Positions 8,671 to 18,081 are shown, counted from the stretch's first letter. The stretch: 64,000 nucleotides of DNA from Paenibacillus sp. BSR1-1 (GCF_030403775.1 NZ_JAQMWQ010000002.1:310001-374000); one strand, 5' to 3'. The notes: generated by a model not told the origin, from the letters alone. A program made the numbers and translations.

Positions 8671-10182
8671 ATGTCTTTCAAGTTTATAGATCGGTTTTTA
8701 AATAATCAAAAGTCTGAGAACGAAACAAAGTCAATAAAAACTATTTTTCAACAAGCTGCTAAATCGAGTGATTTCCATCAATTTTCCTTATCTGAAGAAC
8801 AGGATATTACAATTAGTTACTATAAAAGTATGGTGGATCCCAAAAAAATAAATGATCTCCTTCTACCGTCAATTCAAGAACATATAAAGAAAATTAGTAA
8901 AATGAATGATATAAAAAAATATATTCCTTTTGAGGACGTCCATGTAACAAGTAATCCCCTAGATATTGAGAAAAGACTAATCAAAGGCTATGTTATTCTT
9001 CAGTTCAAGGCTTCCAGTGAAGATTTTTTGACGATAAATGTTGAAAATGCGAATCTTGGTTATCGAGAAAATAATGATACTGAAAATGAATTTAGTGTAA
9101 TTGGCCCAAAAGTTGGGTTTGTAGAAAACATTGGTATTAATCTTCATCTGTTAAGAAAGCAAATAGCAGTTCCGGAGTTAGTTTTTGAGGAAATAACAAT
9201 AGGTACAATGTCCAAAACAGAAGTAGTTATTGCATATTTGGATGGTATTACCAATCCGGAATATATTCAAACCGTTCGACAGCGATTGAAGGATATCGAT
9301 TTTGATGTTATTTTCGACAATTCCCAAATTGATCAAATTATTTCAGATAACTCAAATACTCCCTTTCCTATTTTTTTGTCTACTGAGCGGATTGACAGAG
9401 TTATATATGCGATGGTATCGGGGCAAGTTGCGATCTTATCGAATGGATCCCCTTACATTATTACTGGGCCAACAACGATTTTAGATTTTTTCATTTCTCC
9501 CGAAGATTATTATCTTAATTGGGTACTTGGGTCGTTTTTTCGAATCATTCGCATTATTAGTGTTATTTTCTCGTTGTTTGCTACACCAATCTATGTTGCA
9601 ATATTAACCTTTCATTATGAAGTTGTACCTGATGATTTATTGGAACCGCTTATTAGTTCAAGAGCTCATGTTCCATTTCCTCCGGTATTAGAAGCTATTT
9701 TTTTGGAAATAACCATTGAATTGTTGAGAGAGGCGGGGGCACGCCTGCCGACAAAAATTGGACAAACACTGGGTATTGTAGGTGGTATTGTAATTGGTCA
9801 GGCATCAGTCCAAGCTGCTCTAACAAGTAATGTTTTACTTATTATTGTTTCATTGTCAGCACTTGCTTCGTTCACAACTCCTATCTTTAAAATGTCAAAT
9901 GCCATTCGTCTCATCCGGTTTCCTCTTATTTTATTTGCAGCATTTTTGGGCGGCTTTGGAATTATCTTAGGGTTCGTTCTTCTGTTAGGACATTTATTAA
10001 AGCTTAAATCCTTGGGGAATCCATATATGGTCCCACTATTTCCTTTTAGAATAAAGAACTTTCGTGACAGTTTTATTCGATCATCATATAAGTTTTCAAC
10101 GACACGAAGCAGATTTTTAAGACCTCTTTCCCTAAAAAGATATACACCAAATCAAGATAAGGATGATATGAATAATGAATAG
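8671..10182 (+). CDS. Spore germinant receptor subunit A (GerA family)
   Basis: A 503-residue GerAA/GerKA-type protein of the spore inner membrane that forms part of the nutrient receptor. A soluble N-terminal region of about 260 residues is followed by the membrane domain with the family stretches ARLPTKIGQTLGIVGGIVIGQASVQA (residues about 370-395) and FRIKNFRDSFIRSS near the end. Reading can also begin at TTG 8641 or GTG 8662; the ATG at 8671 has GGTGA six bases upstream. The stop overlaps the gerC-like start by eight bases, the usual coupling in these operons. Confidence 0.9.
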   Translation: MSFKFIDRFLNNQKSENETKSIKTIFQQAAKSSDFHQFSLSEEQDITISYYKSMVDPKKINDLLLPSIQEHIKKISKMNDIKKYIPFEDVHVTSNPLDIEKRLIKGYVILQFKASSEDFLTINVENANLGYRENNDTENEFSVIGPKVGFVENIGINLHLLRKQIAVPELVFEEITIGTMSKTEVVIAYLDGITNPEYIQTVRQRLKDIDFDVIFDNSQIDQIISDNSNTPFPIFLSTERIDRVIYAMVSGQVAILSNGSPYIITGPTTILDFFISPEDYYLNWVLGSFFRIIRIISVIFSLFATPIYVAILTFHYEVVPDDLLEPLISSRAHVPFPPVLEAIFLEITIELLREAGARLPTKIGQTLGIVGGIVIGQASVQAALTSNVLLIIVSLSALASFTTPIFKMSNAIRLIRFPLILFAAFLGGFGIILGFVLLLGHLLKLKSLGNPYMVPLFPFRIKNFRDSFIRSSYKFSTTRSRFLRPLSLKRYTPNQDKDDMNNE

Positions 10183-11283
10183 TCAAAAGAAAAAAAATAT
10201 AAGGTGTTTTTATGCTCTTTTGCCTCTCATTTTGATTATTCCTGGCTGCTCGTTTCCACGGCAAAAAATTATCGATGATGTGCAGCTTCCTAAAGTATTA
10301 GGTTTTGATAAGGTTGATAACCAGTATGTTGGAACTGTGCTTTATTCTGATTATACGGAAGATGAAAAAAAGGTGGGAGCACTATTTTACAGGGGAAAGG
10401 AAGGAAATCCCAGTTAATAAAACAAACTTTAAATGCACAATCTCCTAAACCGATAGAAATTGGAAAGTTGAACCTTTTAATCTTTGGTAAAGAACTAGCT
10501 GTAAATGGGGTGTCTTATTTTGTGAAGACTGTTTGCAGGGATCCCTTGATTGGAAGTAATATGTTAATAGCTGTTTCAGAAGAACCCGCAGGAGAATTTT
10601 TAATGAAAAATAAAGATAGAAACAGCGACTATCCATATAAATTGATTGAACAAAATTATCGAACTCAAAATGTACCAATTCCAACGTTGCAAAGTTTTTT
10701 ATTTGATTTCTATGGAGAGGGAAGAGACCCTTCCATACCATATTTAAAGATAAATCAAAAGGGTAACATTGAAGTAGAAGGCCTAGCAGTGTTAAAAAAA
10801 GACAGACTGGGACTTATCTTAGATCAAAAAGAAAGCTTTTTATATAAAATATTAAGAGGAAGAGTGATTAGAGGGCAAACAGAATTCAACATACATAAGG
10901 GGCAGTCCAGGGATACAGCAATATTAGCTATTTTATATGGAAAAAACAAAAAATCAATTAGAAACAATGGTTCGAAATCAAAGGTGACATTCAATATAAC
11001 AGTAAACGGTATGGTAAAGGATTTTCCAGACTGGTTAGATTTAAGGAAAAAACAAAATAATCTATTATTAAAAAAACAATTGGAAAAACAAATGAAAAAG
11101 GATTTTGAAAAGCTATTCGTAAAGTTTCAAAAACAACAAGTCGATCCTTTAGGTATAGGTGATTTAGCAAGAGCGTATTCAAAAAAATGGAACGAAAAGG
11201 AGTTTTATGAAAAGGTGTACCCAACTATTGCAATGGAGATTAATTTAAAAATAGAACTATCTCATGCAGGGATGGGCGAGTAA
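10175..11283 (+). pseudogene. Germinant receptor lipoprotein subunit C (Ger(x)C), frameshifted
   Basis: The N-terminal 80 residues carry a lipoprotein signal with lipobox (LILIIPGCS) and run LPKVLGFDKVDNQYVGTVLYSDY to ALFYRGKEGNPS, then stop at 10415-10417. The Ger(x)C sequence continues in another frame from about 10400 (SQLIKQTLNAQSPKPIEIGK) to LSHAGMGE at 11283, about 290 residues. One extra G in the run aaggaaggaaa near 10395-10405 would restore RGKGRKSQLIKQ, so the lesion is a one-base deletion or a sequencing error. If real, the receptor would lack its C subunit, which is normally required for function. Confidence 0.8.
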
Positions 11284-11302
11284 AAAGAAAAGGTGATTGA
11301 GC

Positions 11303-12412
11303 GTGAGTAAACAATTAAATGCAAGCTTGACAGTATCTCCCTTTTTTTTGTTTTTTCTGATTCACAGTACCCAAACCGGTGTAGGCTTGTTGAATTTTCA
11401 AAGTAAAATCATAAAGGGAGCAGAACAGGATGCATGGGTTTCAGTTTTATTAGTCGGAATCAGTATTCATCTCATTATTTGGCTGCTGTATTTCTTATTA
11501 AAGAAATCAAATAATGGAGATATTATGTCTTTACATCAACAATTATTTGGGAGATGGCTAGGAAACGTATTAAATATTTTTTTTTATGGATATATGCTTT
11601 TAATTGTTTCAACAATTATTAGGTCCTATTTATCAGTATTGGTGACTTGGGTTTTTCCTTTCACCCCCATTTGGTTTTTATCACTTACTATGATTATTGT
11701 GATTTCCTATTTAGTTGTCGGAGGCTTTAGGGTTATTACCGGTATTTGTTTTTGGGGGATGATAATCCCTTCGCTCCTTCTGTTTACGCTATATTTCCAA
11801 ATCAAATATGCTTACTGGACGAATTTATTACCCGTTTTTAATCACAGCTTAAGTGACTATATTGTATCAGCAAAAGAAAGTATTCTTATGTACTCAGGAC
11901 CGGAATTTTTACTTATTTATTTTCCTTTCATTAAAAATAATCAAATTTCTCAAAAATGGGCCCATATTTCACAAGCGTATACAACCATTTTATATTTATT
12001 TATTACAGTCATCTCATTTGTTTATTTTAGTCATGGGCAGCTTGAACATGTTACTTGGCCAACCCTCATGATGTCAAAAATTATCCGCTTTCCATTTATC
12101 GAAAGGTTTGAATATATCTATATTTTTTTATGGCTCTTAGTGATTCTTCCCCCTTGTTGTATGGCATTGTGGGGGGCGATTCGAGTTTTGAAAGAATCGT
12201 TTAAATTTAAACCTAGAATGTCATTATGGATATCCATTATTATCGTTCATTTCATGGTTACTAATGTCAAAAGTAAAATGGATGTCGAGGAAATAGGAAC
12301 TTTTATAACAATTGTCTCATCAAGCTTTCTATATATGTATATACCAATATTGTTTATTTTTTTTCTCATCATTCAAGCCTTTAAAAAAGCCAAGAGTGTT
12401 GGAATTGATTAG
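11303..12412 (+). CDS. Spore germinant receptor subunit B (GerB, APC-type permease)
   Basis: A 369-residue integral membrane protein with about ten hydrophobic segments, of the GerAB/GerKB spore-germination permease family that binds the germinant within the inner membrane. The N-terminus (SPFFLFFLIHSTQTGVGLL) matches the first helix of these proteins. TTG at 11297 is too close to the AAAAGGTGA site; GTG at 11303 has correct spacing. Gene order A-C-B is that of gerK-type operons. A strong terminator follows. Confidence 0.88.
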   Translation: MSKQLNASLTVSPFFLFFLIHSTQTGVGLLNFQSKIIKGAEQDAWVSVLLVGISIHLIIWLLYFLLKKSNNGDIMSLHQQLFGRWLGNVLNIFFYGYMLLIVSTIIRSYLSVLVTWVFPFTPIWFLSLTMIIVISYLVVGGFRVITGICFWGMIIPSLLLFTLYFQIKYAYWTNLLPVFNHSLSDYIVSAKESILMYSGPEFLLIYFPFIKNNQISQKWAHISQAYTTILYLFITVISFVYFSHGQLEHVTWPTLMMSKIIRFPFIERFEYIYIFLWLLVILPPCCMALWGAIRVLKESFKFKPRMSLWISIIIVHFMVTNVKSKMDVEEIGTFITIVSSSFLYMYIPILFIFFLIIQAFKKAKSVGID

Positions 12413-12452
12413 TTTCAATAAACTAATAAATTTAAATGATTATAATTAAAGG

Positions 12453-12493
12453 GAAAAGGGTATCTGAGTTTAAACTCGATACCCTTTTCTTTT
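12453..12493. terminator. Strong terminator after the ger operon
   Basis: GAAAAGGGTATC and GATACCCTTTTC pair perfectly, with an inner GAGTTTAAACTC palindrome and T-rich flanks on both strands. It probably also stops the convergent 12564-13019 gene. Confidence 0.85.
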
Positions 12494-12563
12494 ATTGGTA
12501 AAATCCTGTTTAATGAAAAATCTCCATAAGCCAAAATAATGGCTGGTTTCAGTTAAACAAATT

Positions 12564-13019
12564 CTACATATTCTTTATTCTTGTTAGTCCGAGAGCCTGA
12601 TTATCCCATAAGATTTTTTCAACGGTTTTGTATTCATGTTCTTCACAGCGAATCATTAAAACAATTTCAGATGTAATATTTTTGACTCCGAGTTTATTTT
12701 TTTTAATTAACATCATTTTTATAAGAAACCCTAAAAGCAAACCACTAACAGCACCAATTATACCCCATATAATTGGACCCCATTTTAAAATATAACCATA
12801 TATGGCTCCTAAGAGCATCAAACATGTACCAAGTATGGCTGCTGCATCAAATAGACTTAAGCCATCTGCCCTATGAATGGTATCAAATAGTTTCCTTTGC
12901 TCACTTCTTTTATCTAGAGGGGCAGCCAGTATCCTTTCCTTTGAAATATCATTTTGTTCCAGTTCCGAAAGGGCCAGCTCTATAAAAATCGAGTTTTCAA
13001 AGGAAGCGATGACTAACAA
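12564..13019 (-). CDS. Two-helix membrane protein of unknown function
   Basis: A 151-residue protein with a soluble N-terminus (MLVIASFENSIFIELALSEL), two adjacent membrane helices at about residues 58-105 (LGTCLMLLGAIYGYILKWG and IIGAVSGLLLGFLIKMMLI), and a C-terminal soluble part (SEIVLMIRCEEHEYKTVEKIL). The soluble pieces together look like a split small alpha/beta sensor domain, but I do not recognise the family. AAAGGGG precedes the ATG. It lies 14 bases downstream of the 13034-13798 gene on the same strand, so both are probably one transcript next to, but facing, the ger operon. Confidence 0.7.
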   Translation of the reverse strand: MLVIASFENSIFIELALSELEQNDISKERILAAPLDKRSEQRKLFDTIHRADGLSLFDAAAILGTCLMLLGAIYGYILKWGPIIWGIIGAVSGLLLGFLIKMMLIKKNKLGVKNITSEIVLMIRCEEHEYKTVEKILWDNQALGLTRIKNM

Positions 13020-13033
13020 TGTTTATACCCCTT

Positions 13034-13798
13034 TCAAATGGGAGTTTTAAAATGAATATTTTGGTATTTCTTCCGTAAGAATTTTGACATTTCTTTTTCA
13101 AACAATTTGTTGAGCTCGATCGTAGATGAATAGGCATCGTAAATGATAAAAAAATAGATGGATGGAAAATAAAGTGCCCATTGCATATTTATAACCTCTT
13201 TAGCTTTTACAAAATCACCTAACATTGATAAGTGAATAGCAGACAAAATATGACCATAATAACAGATTGCTACTGTATAGAGAAATATAAAAAATCCCGA
13301 AATAACATTATGAATATAAAGGTGACCAAGACCAGGAAATAAAACGGACCATGCTAAGGCTACCAATGGTTTACGTTTATCCAAGTAGTTCATGTCCCAC
13401 GATCCCATTTTTTTATTCAAAATAGGAGCGTCTTCTCTATCTGCTAATAAATATTGTTTGTTTAAATCCACCGTGGATCTATAACCGTCCCATATTCCAA
13501 ACATATATATGGCCACGTAAAGAATTAACCATCGTTGATTCATAACTTCTTTTGCAGAATCAAAATCACCCAATAAGGAATACAAAATCCCAAGGTTCAC
13601 ATGTGCAACTCCATTAATAAAGGTTTCCCATAAAATTAAAAGAAACCCTGCTGCGTATCTATGCTGCAATAAATGTCCAAATCCCGGATATGAAAATGAA
13701 AAAAAGGCAACGACCCACGGATTTTTCAAATGAAGTTGTCCAGTTGTAAATTGCGATAAATAGGCTCTTTGCCTTCGATAGGGAGGAATTCGATTCAT
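13034..13798 (-). CDS. Membrane protein with an internal duplication
   Basis: A 254-residue multi-helix membrane protein. Residues of about 25-115 and 130-225 are diverged copies. Both contain a P-G-(F/L)-GHL turn (SYPGFGHLLQHRYAAGF; LFPGLGHLYIHNVISGF), then a helix, then (L/M)LGDF(D/V)(S/K)AKEV(M/I)N and a YDAYSSTIELNK/WDGYRSTVDLNK motif. The start chosen (13798) follows AAGAGGT by seven bases; an upstream ATG at 13849 lacks a ribosome binding site. Function unknown; the conserved GHL turns could sit at the membrane surface. Confidence 0.72.
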   Translation of the reverse strand: MNRIPPYRRQRAYLSQFTTGQLHLKNPWVVAFFSFSYPGFGHLLQHRYAAGFLLILWETFINGVAHVNLGILYSLLGDFDSAKEVMNQRWLILYVAIYMFGIWDGYRSTVDLNKQYLLADREDAPILNKKMGSWDMNYLDKRKPLVALAWSVLFPGLGHLYIHNVISGFFIFLYTVAICYYGHILSAIHLSMLGDFVKAKEVINMQWALYFPSIYFFIIYDAYSSTIELNKLFEKEMSKFLRKKYQNIHFKTPI

Positions 13799-14118
13799 CA
13801 TTCGTACCTCTTTTATAGAATAATCCTCATACTTTTTAATAATGTCCATATTGTGGGATATAATTGCTATTATGTATTTAGACTAATAACAGATCTTTGT
13901 GTTTGTCTTCTTAGTTTATCCAGTCATTTCCTTCATATGTAACAGGGAAGGAGAAGATTCTGGTGGATAAAAAAGACACAAGTTGTTGGTTTTAATCTAA
14001 CAGGTGATGAATACTTCTATTAACAGAAGCCGGAGTATGTAAATAACTAAATAGGAAATGGCATATTATACGAAACACGTTGATTTTATTAACGATTAAG
14101 TGGAAAAAAGGATGGTGT

Positions 14119-14712
14119 ATGATGGAACAGCAGCTTCCGCCAGGCCAATTTGAAACGGAAAAATGGCCAATCCTGCACGTAGGGGATGTTCCCGAGTTCA
14201 ATGAAACCACATGGAATTTTAGACTTTTTGGAGAGCTAAAAGAAGAAAAGCTCTTTTCCTATAAAGAAATAATGGAGCTTCCAAAAACAATTTCAAAAGT
14301 TAACATGCATTGTGTTACCACCTGGTCTAAATTTGGTACAACGTTTGAAGGAATTGCACTTAGAGAGTTATTGAAATTTGTCGAAATGAATGAAGATGTA
14401 AAATATATTAAAATTTACGGGTATTACAATGGAGACAAGTTTGGTTATTCAGCAAATCTGCCGCTCGAGCCTTTATTAGGGGCCGATTCTCTGTTTGTCT
14501 ATCGTTGGAAAGATAAAAATCATGATTGGCAGGATATTGATCCAAAACATGGTTATCCATTAAGGTTTATTCCACCAGAAGTATTTTATCTATGGAAAGG
14601 CTCTAAGTGGGTGTCGGGGATTGAGTTTATGAAAGGAGACGAGGCCGGTTTTTGGGAAGAGCTTGGCTATTCGATGACAGCCAATCCATTTAAAGAAGAA
14701 CGCTACCGTTAG
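14119..14712 (+). CDS. Sulfite oxidase-like molybdopterin oxidoreductase (YuiH-like)
   Basis: A 197-residue protein consisting of one oxidoreductase molybdopterin-binding domain as in the catalytic part of sulfite oxidases and bacterial YuiH/MsrP-like proteins. The single Cys in NMHCVTTWSKFGTTFEG is at the position of the molybdenum-ligating cysteine; GYPLRFIPPEVFYLWKGSKWV is the conserved cofactor-pocket segment. There is no signal peptide or haem domain, so it is cytosolic and needs a partner for electrons. AAAGGATGG precedes the ATG pair at 14119/14122. A TTG further upstream lacks a ribosome binding site. Substrate unknown. Confidence 0.85.
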   Translation: MMEQQLPPGQFETEKWPILHVGDVPEFNETTWNFRLFGELKEEKLFSYKEIMELPKTISKVNMHCVTTWSKFGTTFEGIALRELLKFVEMNEDVKYIKIYGYYNGDKFGYSANLPLEPLLGADSLFVYRWKDKNHDWQDIDPKHGYPLRFIPPEVFYLWKGSKWVSGIEFMKGDEAGFWEELGYSMTANPFKEERYR

Positions 14713-14740
14713 TACAGTTTTCCCTACGAATAATCCATTT

Positions 14741-14777
14741 GCAGCCTTCCCGGTTATAAAGAGAGGGCTGCTTTTTT
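14741..14777. terminator. Terminator of the YuiH-like gene
   Basis: GCAGCC and GGCTGC enclose an 18-base loop, followed by seven Ts on the + strand. It may also serve the convergent LGFP gene. Confidence 0.8.
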
Positions 14778-14819
14778 TAAAAGAATTTTTCTATAGGATT
14801 TCTAAAAAATCGAAAAAGT

Positions 14820-16019
14820 TTATGCGCGGCTTAAACTAAAATATCCTTTAAAGGAAGAACCTTGACCGGTGAGTGGCGGCGTCTCGATCTTGTAGGGGAT
14901 TTGATTTTTAAGGACGAATTCATTATGTCTTGCCGAAAGCTGAACGAGGTCCTTCAATGTGAGAACAATTGTGGACTGACCGATCAAGTCATCACCTGTG
15001 CCAAGTAGACTGTTTATCCCTTTTGCCACAGGTGTTACAAGTGCTTTCAAAATAGAGGCTGCAGCTCCTCCGACAAGTGGACCGCCTAACGCTGCTACTC
15101 CTGAAGTTGCGGCTGCGGCAGCAGTAGAAACAGTCGAATGGACTATCTTATAATACTTATTTGGATCTCCTTCATCGTGTTCTATTAAAACAAATGTTAC
15201 GTTTAAACCATATGGTTTTCCACGATAGAGTTCTATATGATCCGAGAAACTTTCACCTTTGTCAACACCTGTGTAAAGTTTAGTCAAGGATGTTGAAACA
15301 TTTACAGGTTCATTGTCTCTTCCAGTAGGAGCTGCTACGCTAATGGTTGCATAAACCTCGTCAGAACCAGGTCCACTAGTCGTACCAAAGCAATGAATAC
15401 CTTTATAGGTCAACACCACTTGATCGATTTCAATAGCACCTGTCTCGGGCCACCAATAGATCTCACCATGCTCAAAACGCATTACTTTGCCTTCGTCATA
15501 TTTTATTGATAATTCATCAGTAACCGGCCAACCAAGCCAGCTCTCGACTCCGCCTAATGCAAGATACTTCTCATTAATGGCACCATAAACCCAATAAGCA
15601 GGTCCTTTTGTTTTCTTCGTATAAATAGCACCATTCTGATAGCGGATTCGATATCCTGTCTCTATCTCTTCCACATAAGAAATAGCTGCACCCGGAGCAC
15701 CATTTAACGATTTCCATTTATTTTCAATGGTTGTTTTTGCAGTAACTTTGGGATCTTCCATATCATGCATTGGAGGGAACCACCTTAACGATTCCCAATG
15801 GGGTTGGAATGCTTCAGTATTTTCGTAAGCAATAATTTGCGGTGTGGAGTAGAATCCTCTTTGTAGGTTATTGTTATTACATAGCCACATTTCTTCAAAG
15901 GAACGAGGGTAAGATGGTGTATAAGGATAGTAATAGGGGATAATTGATATGGTTCTAAGAAGTGGGTTGAAATGATACATTGGACATGGACTTAATGTTG
16001 AAGATAGATGATAATACAA
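14820..16019 (-). CDS. LGFP-repeat-containing protein of unknown function
   Basis: A 399-residue protein from TTG with GGAGGG seven bases upstream. The first 90 residues are rich in Tyr, Pro and Asn (PLLRTISIIPYYYPYTPSYP). Residues of about 100-190 hold LGFP-type repeats (GAPGAAISYVEEIETGYR... AIYTKKTKGPAYWVYGAINEKYLALGG... SWLGWPVTDE), a module usually found in secreted, wall-associated actinobacterial proteins. The C-terminal half has a beta-rich stretch and a small-residue hydrophobic segment (AAAAATSGVAALGGPLVGGAAASILK). No signal peptide is evident. It may be a spore-surface or secreted protein using another route; this is inference. Confidence 0.65.
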   Translation of the reverse strand: MYYHLSSTLSPCPMYHFNPLLRTISIIPYYYPYTPSYPRSFEEMWLCNNNNLQRGFYSTPQIIAYENTEAFQPHWESLRWFPPMHDMEDPKVTAKTTIENKWKSLNGAPGAAISYVEEIETGYRIRYQNGAIYTKKTKGPAYWVYGAINEKYLALGGVESWLGWPVTDELSIKYDEGKVMRFEHGEIYWWPETGAIEIDQVVLTYKGIHCFGTTSGPGSDEVYATISVAAPTGRDNEPVNVSTSLTKLYTGVDKGESFSDHIELYRGKPYGLNVTFVLIEHDEGDPNKYYKIVHSTVSTAAAAATSGVAALGGPLVGGAAASILKALVTPVAKGINSLLGTGDDLIGQSTIVLTLKDLVQLSARHNEFVLKNQIPYKIETPPLTGQGSSFKGYFSLSRA

Positions 16020-16159
16020 TACTGTCCCTCCTTATTCACTTTCGTTTCTTGATACTATATTCGTTTTACGTAGTTATGAGGGTTGTCTATAACTAAATTA
16101 GGCTATTGCTAAATAGCAACTCTATTATTTATGTTTGATTTGGTAGGATTTTAGAAAGG

Positions 16160-16199
16160 TAAAAATCCTCCTTCCGGTGAATGATTAGAAGGAGGAAAT
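16160..16199 (-). terminator. Terminator of the methionine-synthase-like gene
   Basis: Read on the minus strand, TTTCCTCCTTC pairs with GAAGGAGGA around a loop, followed by TTTTT, just after the stop of the 16227-17354 gene. Confidence 0.85.
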
Positions 16200-16226
16200 C
16201 AATAAAATGATGATTAGATCAAAAAG

Positions 16227-17354
16227 TTAGATGGAGCCCCATACATTTTTTGCTAGTTCAATGATGTGTTTTATTTTATTCCATTGTTCGTCTTCGGTTA
16301 AAAGGTTTCCTTCTTCTGTGCTGGCAAATCCGCATTGAGGACTTAATGCCAAGTTTTCTAAAGGAATATATTGACTTGCTTCTTTAATTCTCGCTTTAAT
16401 AGTTTCTGGGTCTTCCAGTTCCGGGTATTTAGATGTGATTAATCCTAGTACAACAGCTTGATCTGCACGTTTGAAGTTTTTTAATGGTTCGAAATCCCCT
16501 GAACGTTGATCATCATATTCCAGGAACAGACCATCCACTTTTAAATCAGCGAAAATCGCGTCAGAAATATGTTCATATCCACCACTTGTAATAAAGGTCG
16601 ATCTGAAGTTCCCACGGCAGATATGCATTGTAATCAACAGATCCCCAGGCTTATCGGAAATGACCTCATTAATACAATTTACTCTTGTTTTGATGATATC
16701 TCGTACGTCCATACCCTGCTTTTCAACGACTGCTTCGATCCGATCTTCCGATATAAAATCAATCCAAGACGTATCATCAAATTGCAAGTAACGGCAGCCA
16801 GCATCATAGAAGGCCTGAATGGCCTTTTGGTAAGCAGCTACTGTATCATGATAAAACTGCTCACGGTTTCCTTGATAATAGTCATCGCCTTGAATTCTTG
16901 TAAATAGCATATTCGGGCTGGGAATGGAAAATTTCGCAACTTGACTGCCATCTCCAAACTTATCAACAGCTTGCTTTAAGAACTTGAAGTGTTCGATCAT
17001 ATAATGCTGATCAAATTCTATTTTTCCGACTACTTTAATGGCATTATTTCTTGTCTTTGCACCTTGGAAGTGGCTAACATATTCACTTTCAAAGAATTCG
17101 ACTCCATTTAAACCAGCTAAAAAATCCAAGTGCCACCATGACCGTCTGAATTCGCCATCCGTAATGGATTTTAGGCCTGTTTCGATCTGTTTTTGTACGA
17201 GTTTCTCAATTTCTTGGTCCTCTACAGCCTTTAGAGCTTCTTCATCGATCGTCCCATTTGAAAAAGACTTTCTTGCTTCTTTAATCGCCTCTGTTCTAAG
17301 AAAACTGCCAACATGGTCCGCTTTGAATGGTGCTTTTATAAGTACTTTAGTCAT
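16227..17354 (-). CDS. Cobalamin-independent methionine synthase-like protein (YxjG/YxjH type)
   Basis: A 375-residue protein equivalent to the C-terminal catalytic half of MetE, which moves a methyl group to homocysteine or a related thiol. Motifs visible are ADHVGSFLR at the start, SITDGEFRR, QFDDTSW, the Cys-containing HICRGNFRS and SPQCGFASTEEGN, whose His and Cys are the expected zinc ligands. The N-terminal half of full MetE is absent, as in YxjG and YxjH of Bacillus subtilis, which are under S-box control; the same control is seen here directly upstream. Physiological methyl donor unknown. Confidence 0.88.
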   Translation of the reverse strand: MTKVLIKAPFKADHVGSFLRTEAIKEARKSFSNGTIDEEALKAVEDQEIEKLVQKQIETGLKSITDGEFRRSWWHLDFLAGLNGVEFFESEYVSHFQGAKTRNNAIKVVGKIEFDQHYMIEHFKFLKQAVDKFGDGSQVAKFSIPSPNMLFTRIQGDDYYQGNREQFYHDTVAAYQKAIQAFYDAGCRYLQFDDTSWIDFISEDRIEAVVEKQGMDVRDIIKTRVNCINEVISDKPGDLLITMHICRGNFRSTFITSGGYEHISDAIFADLKVDGLFLEYDDQRSGDFEPLKNFKRADQAVVLGLITSKYPELEDPETIKARIKEASQYIPLENLALSPQCGFASTEEGNLLTEDEQWNKIKHIIELAKNVWGSI

Positions 17355-17380
17355 GAATAATTTCCTTCTTTCTTTTAAAA

Positions 17381-17413
17381 TGCAAAACCCTCTTCTTACA
17401 AATAAGAAGAGGG
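17381..17413 (-). terminator. Terminator of the SAM riboswitch expression platform
   Basis: On the minus strand CCCTCTTCTTA pairs with TAAGAAGAGGG, followed by TTTT. It lies between the S-box aptamer and the coding start and is the SAM-dependent off switch. Confidence 0.88.
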
Positions 17414-17432
17414 CGTATGTACATAACGGGTT

Positions 17433-17536
17433 CTCCTCTTATCTTCTAGCATTCGCTACTGGAATTGGCACAGTACAAATAGATGTCTGCTGCCGAGGCT
17501 TCAAAGGGCCAGTCCCTCCACCTCTCTAGATAAGAA
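17433..17536 (-). promoter_or_regulatory. SAM-I (S-box) riboswitch aptamer
   Basis: The minus strand reads CTTATCTAGAGAGGTGGAGG, then GACTGGCCCTTTGAAGCC, TCGGCAGC, GTGCCAATTCC and finally GATAAGAGGA. These are the conserved S-box blocks, including the P1 stem CTTATC / GATAAG. With the terminator at 17381-17413 it should stop transcription of the downstream methionine-synthase-like gene when S-adenosylmethionine is plentiful. Confidence 0.95.
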
Positions 17537-17730
17537 TAGTAGTAATATTTAATTAACAATAAAATTACACTTGTTTAGCAATTCTGTCAATAATTTCATC
17601 CTAACTTTTTAATTTCACACAGCAAATAGAATAATAGGGGATAACATCGGTCGTTTTATGGAGGACGAAGGGAAAATTTGACTTGTAGCGAATTAATCTA
17701 TGTATAAGAAATTCATTTTGGAGGTATTTA

Positions 17731-18081
17731 ATGAACCCTATATCAAATCAAATTGGAACCATTTTTATCCCTGTAAGTAATGTGAAGGAAGCACGTAATT
17801 GGTATTGTGACATATTAGGGTTACCAGCAAATGGTGAGATATTATATGGTCATTTATATATTATTCCTATGAATGGAACGGGAATGGTTTTAGATAGCAA
17901 AATTTATTCAGAGGAGAATATTTTCAAAACGCCGCCTTTTCATTTAAATACTAACAATATTGAACAAGCATATGAGTTTATGAGGGGTAAAAATGTCGAA
18001 TTAACAACTGGTGTTGAGCATAACCATTGGTTTAAATTTAAAGATCCTGATGGAAATCATTTAATGGTGTGCAAGTGTTAA
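17731..18081 (+). CDS. VOC-superfamily (glyoxalase/bleomycin-resistance-like) protein
   Basis: A 116-residue single-domain VOC protein. The first beta-alpha unit reads IGTIFIPVSNVKEARNWYCDILGLP; the second half contains FHLNTNNIEQAYEFM and ends KFKDPDGNHLMVC, the usual metal-binding last strand. Such proteins act in the cytosol as isomerases, dioxygenases or binding proteins; substrate not predictable. GGAGG lies eight bases before the ATG and a terminator follows. Confidence 0.8.
   Translation: MNPISNQIGTIFIPVSNVKEARNWYCDILGLPANGEILYGHLYIIPMNGTGMVLDSKIYSEENIFKTPPFHLNTNNIEQAYEFMRGKNVELTTGVEHNHWFKFKDPDGNHLMVCKC

Noticed and set aside
17038..17529. A 163-codon open frame on the + strand
   Set aside because: It lies antisense to the methionine-synthase-like gene and runs through the SAM riboswitch; it has no ribosome binding site and is a shadow frame.
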